Source: Desulfuromonas sp. TF
GTDB taxonomy: Bacteria > Desulfobacterota > Desulfuromonadia > Desulfuromonadales > ATBO01
Direction: 5' to 3'
DNA: 64,000 bases
NCBI RefSeq assembly: GCF_000472285.1
Contig: NZ_KI421426.1
Coordinates: forward strand, 185,369-249,368
Below, one piece after another: positions 57,723 to 64,000 of this stretch. The stretch's first letter is position 1. Every line of letters starts with the position of its first letter. The notes under the pieces are model-generated. The model searched no databases, was not told where the DNA came from, and saw only the letters and a program-made list of their open reading frames with translations. Position numbers and translations under genes: made by a program.

Positions 57723-58943
57723 TCAGGTATGACGGATGGCGCGGGCGGGGCTGAGACGGGACCCTTTCCATGCCGGGTAGAGGCCGGCCAGCAGAGCCGT
57801 AGCCACCGTGATCAGGTTTGCGGCGATGAGATCGCGCGTCATGAGATGGGCTCTCAGCACGTGACTGGTAGCGAAATACTGGTTATGGCTGGTAAAGCTG
57901 GTCAGGTCGAGGCCGTGGCGCGCCAGCCAGGCGCATGCCAGTCCTCCCGCGAGGGTGCCGAGGACCGATGCAAAGAGGCCGAGAAAAGACGCCTCCAGAA
58001 CGATCATCCCGATCAGCCCCCCGGGGGTTGTGCCGATGGCCGCCAGCACCCCCAGTTCACGGAAGCGCTCGAAAACGACCATGGTCATGGTATTGACGAT
58101 TCCGAGAGCGACGATGGCGAAGACGATGCCGATCAGCAGCCGCATGGTGGCGTCGTTGAGATCGATGAGCTGTACCACGTCGGGTGCGATCTCCTGCCAG
58201 CTGCTGACCTGGTAGCGATCGCCGAAGCGCTCCCGCAGCCGACGGGTCGCATCGAGTTCGGACCCGACCGGCAAAGACGCTGCTATCTCGGTGATTGCGT
58301 CCCCGGTTTCGAGCAAAAGCTGCAGGTCGGCCAGACTCAGGAAGATGTGGGTCTGATCGAAGCTGCTCAGATCGGTGCGATAGATGCCGCCGACCGGCAT
58401 CTTGCGGACGACCGGCCGGCCGAAGGCGCTCTGCCCCATCAGGGTCAGCTCGTCACCGATGCCGATCCCCAGGGTTCGGGCCAGGCCATGGCTGATCAGT
58501 ACTCCCCTGCCTTCGTCCGGGTAGGTTCCCTCGATCACGCGGGAAGCGATGAACGTTACCTCCGGCTCCCGCTCCGGTTCGATGCCGGAGAGGAGAACGG
58601 AAGAACTTTTGGGGCCGGCCAGGACCAGAGCGGGGGTTTTGAGCCGGCGAGCGTGCCGGGTGATTCCCGCTTCTTCGAGGACGGCCTCGACCGTCTCCGG
58701 AGCCGCAAGGGGACTCAGAACCGCGAGATTCGCTTCGTATCCGGGGGCGTGGATCTGCAGCGAGCCGGCATCGAGACCAACGGTGCTGACGATCATTTCC
58801 CGGTGCAGACCGGCCTTGAGGGCCTGGAAGACGATGAGGCAGAAGAGGCCGAAGGCGATCGCCAGCACCGTCAGAAGGGAGCGGCGGGAGTTGCGCCGGA
58901 CGTTGCGAAAAGCGATCAGAACCGGGAGCGGCAGGGCCCTCAT
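57723..58943 (-). CDS. FtsX-like ABC permease (LolC/MacB type)
   Basis: 406 residues. An N-terminal helix (about 20-42), a periplasmic domain of about 215 residues (MacB-PCD-like) and three C-terminal helices (about 270-400). FRNVRRNSRRSLLTVLAIAFG is the characteristic start. Partner of the ATPase downstream. It overlaps the isoprenoid-synthase-fold gene (ATGA). Such permeases move lipoproteins, lipids or small molecules mechanically; the cargo might be made by the two enzymes encoded upstream. Confidence 0.9.
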   Translation of the reverse strand: MRALPLPVLIAFRNVRRNSRRSLLTVLAIAFGLFCLIVFQALKAGLHREMIVSTVGLDAGSLQIHAPGYEANLAVLSPLAAPETVEAVLEEAGITRHARRLKTPALVLAGPKSSSVLLSGIEPEREPEVTFIASRVIEGTYPDEGRGVLISHGLARTLGIGIGDELTLMGQSAFGRPVVRKMPVGGIYRTDLSSFDQTHIFLSLADLQLLLETGDAITEIAASLPVGSELDATRRLRERFGDRYQVSSWQEIAPDVVQLIDLNDATMRLLIGIVFAIVALGIVNTMTMVVFERFRELGVLAAIGTTPGGLIGMIVLEASFLGLFASVLGTLAGGLACAWLARHGLDLTSFTSHNQYFATSHVLRAHLMTRDLIAANLITVATALLAGLYPAWKGSRLSPARAIRHT

Positions 58944-59986
58944 ATCGCCGCCCGCCGCCGCATCTCGCCGGAACCTTCGGCGAGGCCGTTGTCGAGGAGG
59001 GGGAGCAGATGCCCGACCCCGCGCAGCCGGAAAAGATAGCGGATCAGCGCCAGCGACTGCTGCCGGTTAAGCCAGAATCCGGCGGCCGCCAGTTCATCGA
59101 AGCCGGCCAACGCCTCCTGGACGGCGTGCCCCAAAACCCGCTCCACCGAGCCGGCATAATTCTCTTCAATCGGGACCGGCTTGCTTCGGCCCGCCAGAAA
59201 AGCTTCCAATCGGGTTTTCTCCGCAATACTTCCCTCGAAACGAATGGAGGAGACGAGGTAATTGTGCCGGCGGTCGCGCAGATCGTCGTAGAAATCGGTG
59301 ACGTCATCGATCGACTGCAGGGCCATGCCGATGCGGAAGGCGCCGCGGTCGGCCAGGTCGAGGCGGTCCTTGAATTCCGTTTCGACCAGCCGCGGCGCCA
59401 CGAAGGCGAGGCGCAGAAGATTTCCTCCCTTGTGAAGATGGACCTGCTTCAGAATCTGCTCGGGAGGAAGAATGGCATGCACCCCCTTTTCCTCGGTCGC
59501 CTCTTCCTCCCCGATCGGCACCAGGGCGTCCAGAATCGCCTGTTGCAGCTGCGAACGGTCCTGCGGAGCGATCAGACCGCCGCCGGCCGCCCTATCGACC
59601 ACATGGAAAAGAAAGCGGTCGAAGAGCAGAATGTGCATCACGCTCTTGAACCGGGTCGCCTCGGCGGCGAATCGCAGGGGGAGAAGCTCCTTGTATTCGT
59701 CGTCGAGCAGGTTGTCGGTGGCCGTGACGATGCCGCGAATCGCATGATTGACGGTGCCGTAGAACAGACGCCGCTCCTCCGACACTCCCACGGCGCGGTA
59801 GATGGCGAGGAAAAGAATGGAGAAGAAGTTTTTCTGGGCGTAGCGCAAGGTGCCGGCCGGTTTGGGACTTCGGGCGATATAGCGGTCGGCCAGCAGGAGG
59901 TGAAGCAGGCGAAGGTGCTCCTGCTCGACGCGGCGGTGTTCCTGAACCGAGGGCCAAAGGCGCCTGAGGCGGAGAAGGCTTGTCAT
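58940..59986 (-). CDS. Class 1 isoprenoid-synthase-fold protein (polyprenyl synthetase-like)
   Basis: 348 residues. Two Asp-rich segments where the family binds Mg2+-diphosphate: DNLLDDEYKE (first) and SIDDVTDFYDD (second), in an all-helical protein. That fits the trans-prenyltransferase/terpene-synthase fold, though the first motif is not a canonical DDxxD and ALHL-type surroundings are lacking. It overlaps the neighbours on both sides by four bases. Substrate and product are unknown; a modified prenyl or squalene-like synthase is possible. Confidence 0.72.
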   Translation of the reverse strand: MTSLLRLRRLWPSVQEHRRVEQEHLRLLHLLLADRYIARSPKPAGTLRYAQKNFFSILFLAIYRAVGVSEERRLFYGTVNHAIRGIVTATDNLLDDEYKELLPLRFAAEATRFKSVMHILLFDRFLFHVVDRAAGGGLIAPQDRSQLQQAILDALVPIGEEEATEEKGVHAILPPEQILKQVHLHKGGNLLRLAFVAPRLVETEFKDRLDLADRGAFRIGMALQSIDDVTDFYDDLRDRRHNYLVSSIRFEGSIAEKTRLEAFLAGRSKPVPIEENYAGSVERVLGHAVQEALAGFDELAAAGFWLNRQQSLALIRYLFRLRGVGHLLPLLDNGLAEGSGEMRRRAAI

Positions 59987-60510
59987 GACGGTTTCCTTCG
60001 TTTGAAAGGATTGGGCAGCAGGAAAGGAATGCGCTTCCGGTAGTCGGAGTACGCGGCCCCGAAGCGGCGGGCGAGGACCGGTTCCTCCCGATTTTGCAGA
60101 AACCGGATCTCAAGGGCGATGAAAATGGGGTAAGCGATAATCAGCATCCCCCAGGAGCGCAGCAAAAGCACCGTTCCGAGGGCGGTCAGATCATATCCCA
60201 GGAACATGGGGTGGCGGCATAGGGAGAAGGAGCCTTCGGTCACCAGCCGCTCGGGAGGCGCCTGCGGATTGGGAGTCCCGCCCCCGTAATGCTTCAGATC
60301 GAAAGTCGCTCTCTGGATAAAGACAACCCCGATTCCAATGAGGATAGCCGCCGGTATGACCGGCAGACCTCCGAAGGAGGGGATGGAAGGGAGATCCAGA
60401 AGTCGGTCCACCGTTTTTCCTCCGAGGACGACGGCGGACGGGATGTATATCCAGTAGATGAGGGCATCCCGCCGTTGGGAACGGTGCAGCTGTTTCGATG
60501 ATACGGTCAT
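59983..60510 (-). CDS. Isoprenylcysteine methyltransferase-like membrane enzyme
   Basis: 175 residues from ATG 60510, with GAGAGGAAA just upstream; the open frame continues to 60558 without a site. Four or five membrane helices. The motif SFSLCRHPMFLGYDL and the following C-terminal LEIRFLQNREEPVLARRFGAAYSDYRKR are the SAM-binding core of the ICMT/PEMT family. In bacteria such enzymes methylate lipids or small molecules. It is the first gene of a translationally coupled cassette with an isoprenoid-synthase-fold protein and an ABC transporter. Confidence 0.85.
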   Translation of the reverse strand: MTVSSKQLHRSQRRDALIYWIYIPSAVVLGGKTVDRLLDLPSIPSFGGLPVIPAAILIGIGVVFIQRATFDLKHYGGGTPNPQAPPERLVTEGSFSLCRHPMFLGYDLTALGTVLLLRSWGMLIIAYPIFIALEIRFLQNREEPVLARRFGAAYSDYRKRIPFLLPNPFKRRKPS

Positions 60511-60800
60511 TTTCCTCTCTTGCAGATTCCGGTGAAGGGCGCCAAAAAATGACGCCACCGGACAGAGAAAGTGTTCATCGGCAATCAGATCTCCTGAGAA
60601 CTAAAGATGCCTTCGGATGCTTCCGGCGACGGGATGATTCCGAGCGAGTCATCCTGACGAGAGGTTTTTGGGAGCGGGGAAAGTTTTTCAAGATGTTAAG
60701 ACGCATGGCTGCAGTCCCCGAGAGGAGTTGCAGACATTCTAGGGAAAGGGTTGTCCGAGGAATGTGAAGAAAAGATCAAAAAAATGTCAAATATCGAAAA

Positions 60801-62048
60801 TTATGCGAAAATGACGCGAAAACAACAGCCGCTCGGCTGATTCTCCTCCAGAGTGATGGTCCATTTTTCCCTTTCACAGATCCGTTGCACCAGAGACAGG
60901 CCGAGGCCGAGGCCGTCTCGATGGGATGCCTTGCCGCGGTAATACGGTTTAAAGATCTGCGCCCTTTCATCGGCGGCAATACCCAAACCGTTATCCCGGA
61001 GGTCGAAGCCATCGGGTCGCAGGGAAAGGACAATCTCTCCTCCGGACGTGTGGTGGATCGCGTTGCGGATCAGGTTGCCCAACACGGTGCGCAGCATGAT
61101 GGAAGGGTAACGTTGTTCCGCACCTTCGGATTCCCCCTGCAGAATCAGGCGGTTCCCTTTTATTACCGCCATCTCCCGCCAGATCGGGAACTCCGAATGG
61201 ACTATTGCAGCCAGCGAAGAAACAGCGAAATTCCTGTCCTCCCCGCGGGCAAGGGCCAGGAAGGTCTCCACCAGCCCCTTTATCTCATTTGCCGCCCTGT
61301 GAATCGTACCTATCCGCTGACGGGTGTAATCGTCCAGAGTCTTTTTGGCGATCAGAACGTCACAGGAACTGTTGATGACCATAAGGGGAGTCCGCAATTC
61401 ATGGCTCACGTCGCTGGTGAAGAGGGTTTCCCGCTGCAGCGCCTGTTGCAGCCTGGTGATGGTGGCGTCGAATGCCCGGGCCAGAGCGCCGACTTCGTCG
61501 TCGGCGTATTCCGAGGAAAGAGGGGGAAGTCCATCCCGAACGTTTTCTCGATCGGCAACCTGCCGGGTCAGTTTTCTCACAGGAGCGATTACCTGCTTGG
61601 CCATGAAGAGACCGAGCACGAATGAGATCATGATGCTCAGGGCAAATCCCCCGTAAACGGCCCACTGGAGGAGGGTTTCCGCTTTCTCAAAGGGGGTCTC
61701 GTCCTTAACCAGGAAATAGGAGGTTTCCCCTTCCCGCACGTGATAGACGAAGAAGGCCCGATCCTCCAGGACGATTTCGGTGTAACCCGTTGCTGCTGAA
61801 CGCAAGTAGTCAGGAAGGGTCGGACCGGCCGTAAAAAAGGATGAACCCTCATCCAGGCGAAGATCTCCGCCCTTTTTGTAATCCTCGAAAACCCGGGTGA
61901 AATCCTTCTGCAACTCGGCCGTGCTGAGGCTTTCCTCGACGTAATCGATGGTGGCCGTAAGAGCAAGGGAAAAAACGCCGCTAACCACAGCCGTGAGCAG
62001 AACGAAAGAAAGGATGATACGCTGCGACAGGGAGGACTTAAATTTCAT
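60801..62048 (-). CDS. Sensor histidine kinase (OmpR-partner type)
   Basis: 415 residues. Two membrane helices (about 10-32 and 128-148) bracket a 95-residue periplasmic sensor, then HAMP (about 150-205), HisKA with SDVSHELRTPL, and ATPase (N box NLIRNAIHH, G1 RDNGLGIA, G2 HRDGLGLGLSLVQRI). The gene overlaps the response regulator by 11 bases. The periplasmic part does not resemble a known ligand domain. Confidence 0.92.
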   Translation of the reverse strand: MKFKSSLSQRIILSFVLLTAVVSGVFSLALTATIDYVEESLSTAELQKDFTRVFEDYKKGGDLRLDEGSSFFTAGPTLPDYLRSAATGYTEIVLEDRAFFVYHVREGETSYFLVKDETPFEKAETLLQWAVYGGFALSIMISFVLGLFMAKQVIAPVRKLTRQVADRENVRDGLPPLSSEYADDEVGALARAFDATITRLQQALQRETLFTSDVSHELRTPLMVINSSCDVLIAKKTLDDYTRQRIGTIHRAANEIKGLVETFLALARGEDRNFAVSSLAAIVHSEFPIWREMAVIKGNRLILQGESEGAEQRYPSIMLRTVLGNLIRNAIHHTSGGEIVLSLRPDGFDLRDNGLGIAADERAQIFKPYYRGKASHRDGLGLGLSLVQRICEREKWTITLEENQPSGCCFRVIFA

Positions 62049-62721
62049 TCGCGTTCACCTTGAGGCAATAGCCGATGCCGTGGACCGTATGGATCAAGGG
62101 AGTATCGAAGGGTTTGTCGACGGTCTGGCGCAAAAGATGGATATGGCTGCGCAGACTGTCGCTGTCGGGAATATCGTCCCCCCAGAGGACCTCCTGCAGA
62201 CTTTCGCGACGAACCACATGCGGACTGCTTTTCATGAGTTTCTCCAGAAGCTTGAGTCCGATCGGATTCAGCTTCAGGTTTTTTCCTTGCCTGACGACCT
62301 GCAGAGTGTCCAGATCGTACGAAAGATCGGCGACAGACAGTTGATTGCTGAGCTGGGATTGACTGCGGCGCAGAACCGCTTCCACCCGGGCATGGAGTTC
62401 GGGCAAGGCGAAAGGCTTGACCAGGTAATCGTCCGATCCCGCCTTGAAGCCGGCCAGTTTGTCATCGACGCTGTCCCGCGCCGTCAACATGATCACCGGG
62501 GTATGAACGCGGGCATCCTGCCGTAGTTTTCGGCAGAGGGTTAGACCGTCCATGCCGGGAAGCATGATGTCCAGGATAATGAGATCGAAGGGATGCGTCA
62601 CCGCGAGATGCAGTCCGCCCAGGCCTTCCCGGGCGCAATCCACGGTGAAACCGTTCAGTTGCAGATAGTCGGCGATATTCTGGAGGATGTCTTCCTGGTC
62701 TTCAATTACCAGTATGCGCAT
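62038..62721 (-). CDS. OmpR/PhoB-family response regulator
   Basis: 227 residues: receiver (VIEDQEDI, phospho-Asp in LIILDIMLPGMDG, Thr in MLTARD, Lys in YLVKPF) and winged-helix DNA-binding domain (about 130-225, SDSLRSHIHLLRQTVD, IHTVHGIGYCL). First gene of the pair with the kinase. Repeated 15-mers upstream (62864-63000) may be its binding sites. Confidence 0.93.
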   Translation of the reverse strand: MRILVIEDQEDILQNIADYLQLNGFTVDCAREGLGGLHLAVTHPFDLIILDIMLPGMDGLTLCRKLRQDARVHTPVIMLTARDSVDDKLAGFKAGSDDYLVKPFALPELHARVEAVLRRSQSQLSNQLSVADLSYDLDTLQVVRQGKNLKLNPIGLKLLEKLMKSSPHVVRRESLQEVLWGDDIPDSDSLRSHIHLLRQTVDKPFDTPLIHTVHGIGYCLKVNANEI

Positions 62722-63159
62722 GTGTTATCCTTTGCCCTCTCAAGATTCGCGTAAATGCCCCGATACGTTCGCTGATCATAGTATCATCACCTGTAGGTAC
62801 GATGCCAGCTTCGAGGGGGTCTGCTCTCCGCCCGGGTGCGGCCCCTCGAACTTTTGACTTTCACCAAATAATTGACGCTTTTTGCCATGCCCGCCAAATG
62901 AATGACGATTCCTCCCGATTCCCTTAGAATTGAGCCTCCGCAAGAGATTGAAAAAGTATCGAACCTGTTTGACGGCAAAAATTCGTCAAATCATTGACGC
63001 ATCTCAGTTTCTCTCCGCGACTTCAAAAAGGTTTATAGGTGTATGGTTTTACAATGTTTTTTTCTTCAGAAAACGAAATTGGAAGCGTTGGCATGGGTTG
63101 TGTAATACTAAAGGGGAATTCAAGTATATTTTTCACTTCAAAATATAGGAGGTTTCACC
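62722..63159. other. Regulatory gap between the two-component system and a microprotein
   Basis: 438 bases between divergent genes. It holds three copies of a 15-base motif (separate entry) on the side of the two-component operon, then an AT-rich stretch (63010-63150) that leads to the microprotein's AGGAGG. TACAAT at 63050 could be a -10, but no good -35 is spaced properly. No reading frame is convincing. Confidence 0.55.
62864..63000. promoter_or_regulatory. Three direct copies of a CAAATnATTGACG box
   Basis: CCAAATAATTGACGC (62864-62878), CCAAATGAATGACGA (62894-62908) and TCAAATCATTGACGC (62986-63000). The first two start exactly 30 bases apart, about three helical turns; the third also reads as the near-palindrome CGTCAAATCATTGACG. 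Position upstream of the response regulator suggests autoregulation. Confidence 0.5.
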
Positions 63160-63315
63160 ATGAAATGCCCCAGATGCAAAGGTAAAATGTTCGCAGAAAA
63201 ATTTTATGATTTCGTCCGCTCTTATGACGCCTGGAAGTGCTGTTCGTGCGGAGAGATGCTCGATCCCACCATTGTGGCAAACAGGGTCAGAAACCAGAAC
63301 CTGTTCATCGGCTGA
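63160..63315 (+). CDS. Zinc-ribbon microprotein
   Basis: 51 residues, starting MKCPRCKGKMF. Cys3 and Cys6 (CPRC) and Cys27/Cys28 and Cys30 (CCSCGE) form a zinc knuckle pair, as in small zinc-ribbon proteins of unknown role. AGGAGG lies eight bases upstream of ATG 63160. A pair of terminator hairpins (63374-63389 and 63406-63463) follows. I believe similar microproteins are common in Desulfuromonadales. The lysine/phenylalanine content of the middle differs from the GC-rich codon use of the neighbours. Confidence 0.75.
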   Translation: MKCPRCKGKMFAEKFYDFVRSYDAWKCCSCGEMLDPTIVANRVRNQNLFIG

Positions 63316-63373
63316 TCGCCGCAGAAACATCGATAATTTGCGGGCGTCTCTACAGGGCCCCGACAAAACAAAA

Positions 63374-63389
63374 CCTCCCCTGAGGGAGG
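63374..63389 (+). terminator. First hairpin after the microprotein gene
   Basis: CCTCCC-CTGA-GGGAGG, a perfect 6-bp stem, 58 bases after the stop, without a T-run. It precedes the stronger terminator. Confidence 0.45.
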
Positions 63390-63405
63390 ACAGACAGATT
63401 CAGAG

Positions 63406-63463
63406 AATGGCCGAGCTGCCGAAGGATTTTACATCCTAAAGGCGGTTCGGCCATTATTTTTTG
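63406..63463 (+). terminator. Rho-independent terminator
   Basis: AATGGCCGA pairs with TCGGCCATT, enclosing an inner AGGAT..ATCCT hairpin, and is followed by ATTTTTT. This is a textbook terminator for the microprotein transcript. Confidence 0.85.
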
Positions 63464-63820
63464 TGGGATTTCTCAACCCCTCCCCCTTTTCTCCCTTCTT
63501 CGCGGAAAAAAAACGGTCACTTTTAACCACTTGGAGGATGAACTGCTCCAAACCCCGCCTTAGGCGGAAAAGCGGACCAGATTTTTAAGTTCCGCAGTGC
63601 GGTACTAAATACCGTTTTTATGCCAATTATGACCGTTAAAATCTACCATGCGGAAAAATAATCCAATTAAGTATTGACATGCCTCTTTTTGTGGAGTACT
63701 CATGGAATTAAACGATGTTTGAAAAGCGCCTTCGCGGAGACGGCACACGCCCCTGGCTGCAGAACTGACGAAAGGCGATGTGTCACGAGTCTTTTAAACG
63801 TTTATGAAAGGGAGACCAAG
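63464..63820. other. Gap upstream of the acyl-CoA dehydrogenase
   Basis: 357 bases. Two small palindromes (CCGCCTTAGGCGG at 63555 and CCGCAGTGCGG at 63592) precede CGGTACTAAATACCG followed by five T residues (63600-63619), another weak terminator or attenuator. A candidate sigma-70 promoter follows (63674-63702). No gene seen. Confidence 0.5.
63674..63702 (+). promoter_or_regulatory. Candidate sigma-70 promoter for the acyl-CoA dehydrogenase
   Basis: TTGACA at 63674-63679, a perfect -35, is followed after 17 bases by TACTCA, a weak -10. It is about 120 bases before the ATG at 63821. Confidence 0.5.
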
Positions 63821-64000
63821 ATGCAATTCGGACTGACCGACGAACAGAAGATGATGCAGGAAATGGCCCGGGATTTCGCCCAGAAGGAAATCCTCCCCAC
63901 CCTCAAGGAGGATGAGGCCAACCATAATTACCGCCCCGAGCGGGTCAAGAAGATGGCCGATCTGGGCTTTTTCGGCTGCGCCCTGCCCGAGGAGTACGGC
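63821..64000 (+). CDS. Acyl-CoA dehydrogenase, N-terminus (cut by window edge)
   Basis: 60 residues, beginning MQFGLTDEQKMMQEMARDF and continuing with the helical N-terminal domain (ERVKKMADLGFFGCALPEEYG) typical of acyl-CoA dehydrogenases. AAAGGGAGA precedes the ATG. The flavin site and substrate class cannot be judged from the fragment. Confidence 0.85.
   Translation, partial: MQFGLTDEQKMMQEMARDFAQKEILPTLKEDEANHNYRPERVKKMADLGFFGCALPEEYG

Overview
The window is a GC-rich (roughly 60-65% by eye) bacterial chromosome segment, densely coded and without rRNA, tRNA, CRISPR or an obvious insertion sequence. Codon use, the Mla/MCE operon, a GAF-type sigma-54 activator, Ech-type hydrogenase genes and MITE-like fold-back repeats of a kind I remember from Geobacter and Desulfuromonas genomes suggest a member of the Desulfuromonadales (Desulfobacterota). 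This placement is inference.

Layout. 1-5.5 kb (minus strand): a lipid-trafficking ABC operon (MlaE permease with N-terminal extension, MlaF ATPase, MlaD/MCE protein, PqiC-type lipoprotein), an AI-2E-type exporter and the start of a gene leaving the window. 5.5-8.1 kb: a repeat-filled gap and a GAF/sigma-54 activator. 8.4-11.9 kb: small exported proteins, a K+-channel-like protein coupled to a cation:proton antiporter, and a small unknown protein. 12-36 kb: an unusually complete sugar-catabolic island, all on the plus strand: glycogen phosphorylase, lactate dehydrogenase, MscS channel, GAPDH, a broken enolase, class II aldolase, PPK2, 6-phosphofructokinase, acetate kinase, NDH-2, pyruvate kinase, glucose-6-phosphate isomerase and phosphoglucomutase, with small envelope proteins between. 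36-45 kb: a six-subunit Ech-type [NiFe] hydrogenase (echABCD..EF) interrupted by two mipA/ompV genes, an exported unknown and a repeat. 45-52 kb: a GH63-like glycosidase, a SemiSWEET-like protein, a tungsten oxidoreductase that resembles archaeal glyceraldehyde-3-phosphate:ferredoxin oxidoreductase (GAPOR), and an unknown partner gene. 52-57 kb: response regulator, hybrid kinase, CorA. 57-60.5 kb (minus): a four-gene cassette of ICMT-like methyltransferase, isoprenoid-synthase-fold protein, FtsX-type permease and LolD-type ATPase. 60.8-62.7 kb: an OmpR-type two-component system. 63-64 kb: a zinc-ribbon microprotein with terminators and the start of an acyl-CoA dehydrogenase.

How the parts may work together. 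Glycogen would give glucose-1-phosphate (GlgP), then G6P (Pgm), F6P (Pgi), FBP (Pfk) and triose phosphates (Fba). Glyceraldehyde-3-phosphate can go through GAPDH (NADH, ATP) or through the GAPOR-like enzyme (reduced ferredoxin, no ATP). Reduced ferredoxin could feed Ech, which makes H2 and pumps ions. Lactate dehydrogenase, acetate kinase, NDH-2 and PPK2 are further redox and energy valves. The combination recalls the Pyrococcus-style ferredoxin-linked glycolysis, here packed with a bacterial hydrogenase into one locus. Triosephosphate isomerase, phosphoglycerate kinase and mutase, and pyruvate:ferredoxin oxidoreductase are absent and would have to be elsewhere.

The island also carries scars. 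Enolase has lost about 50 codons plus the reading frame. Fragments of echD flank mipA2. A duplicate of the pgm start sits behind pgi, next to a GrlR-like gene. A 3' remnant of a second GrlR-like gene lies upstream of pgi. Several families of fold-back repeats sit in the gaps.
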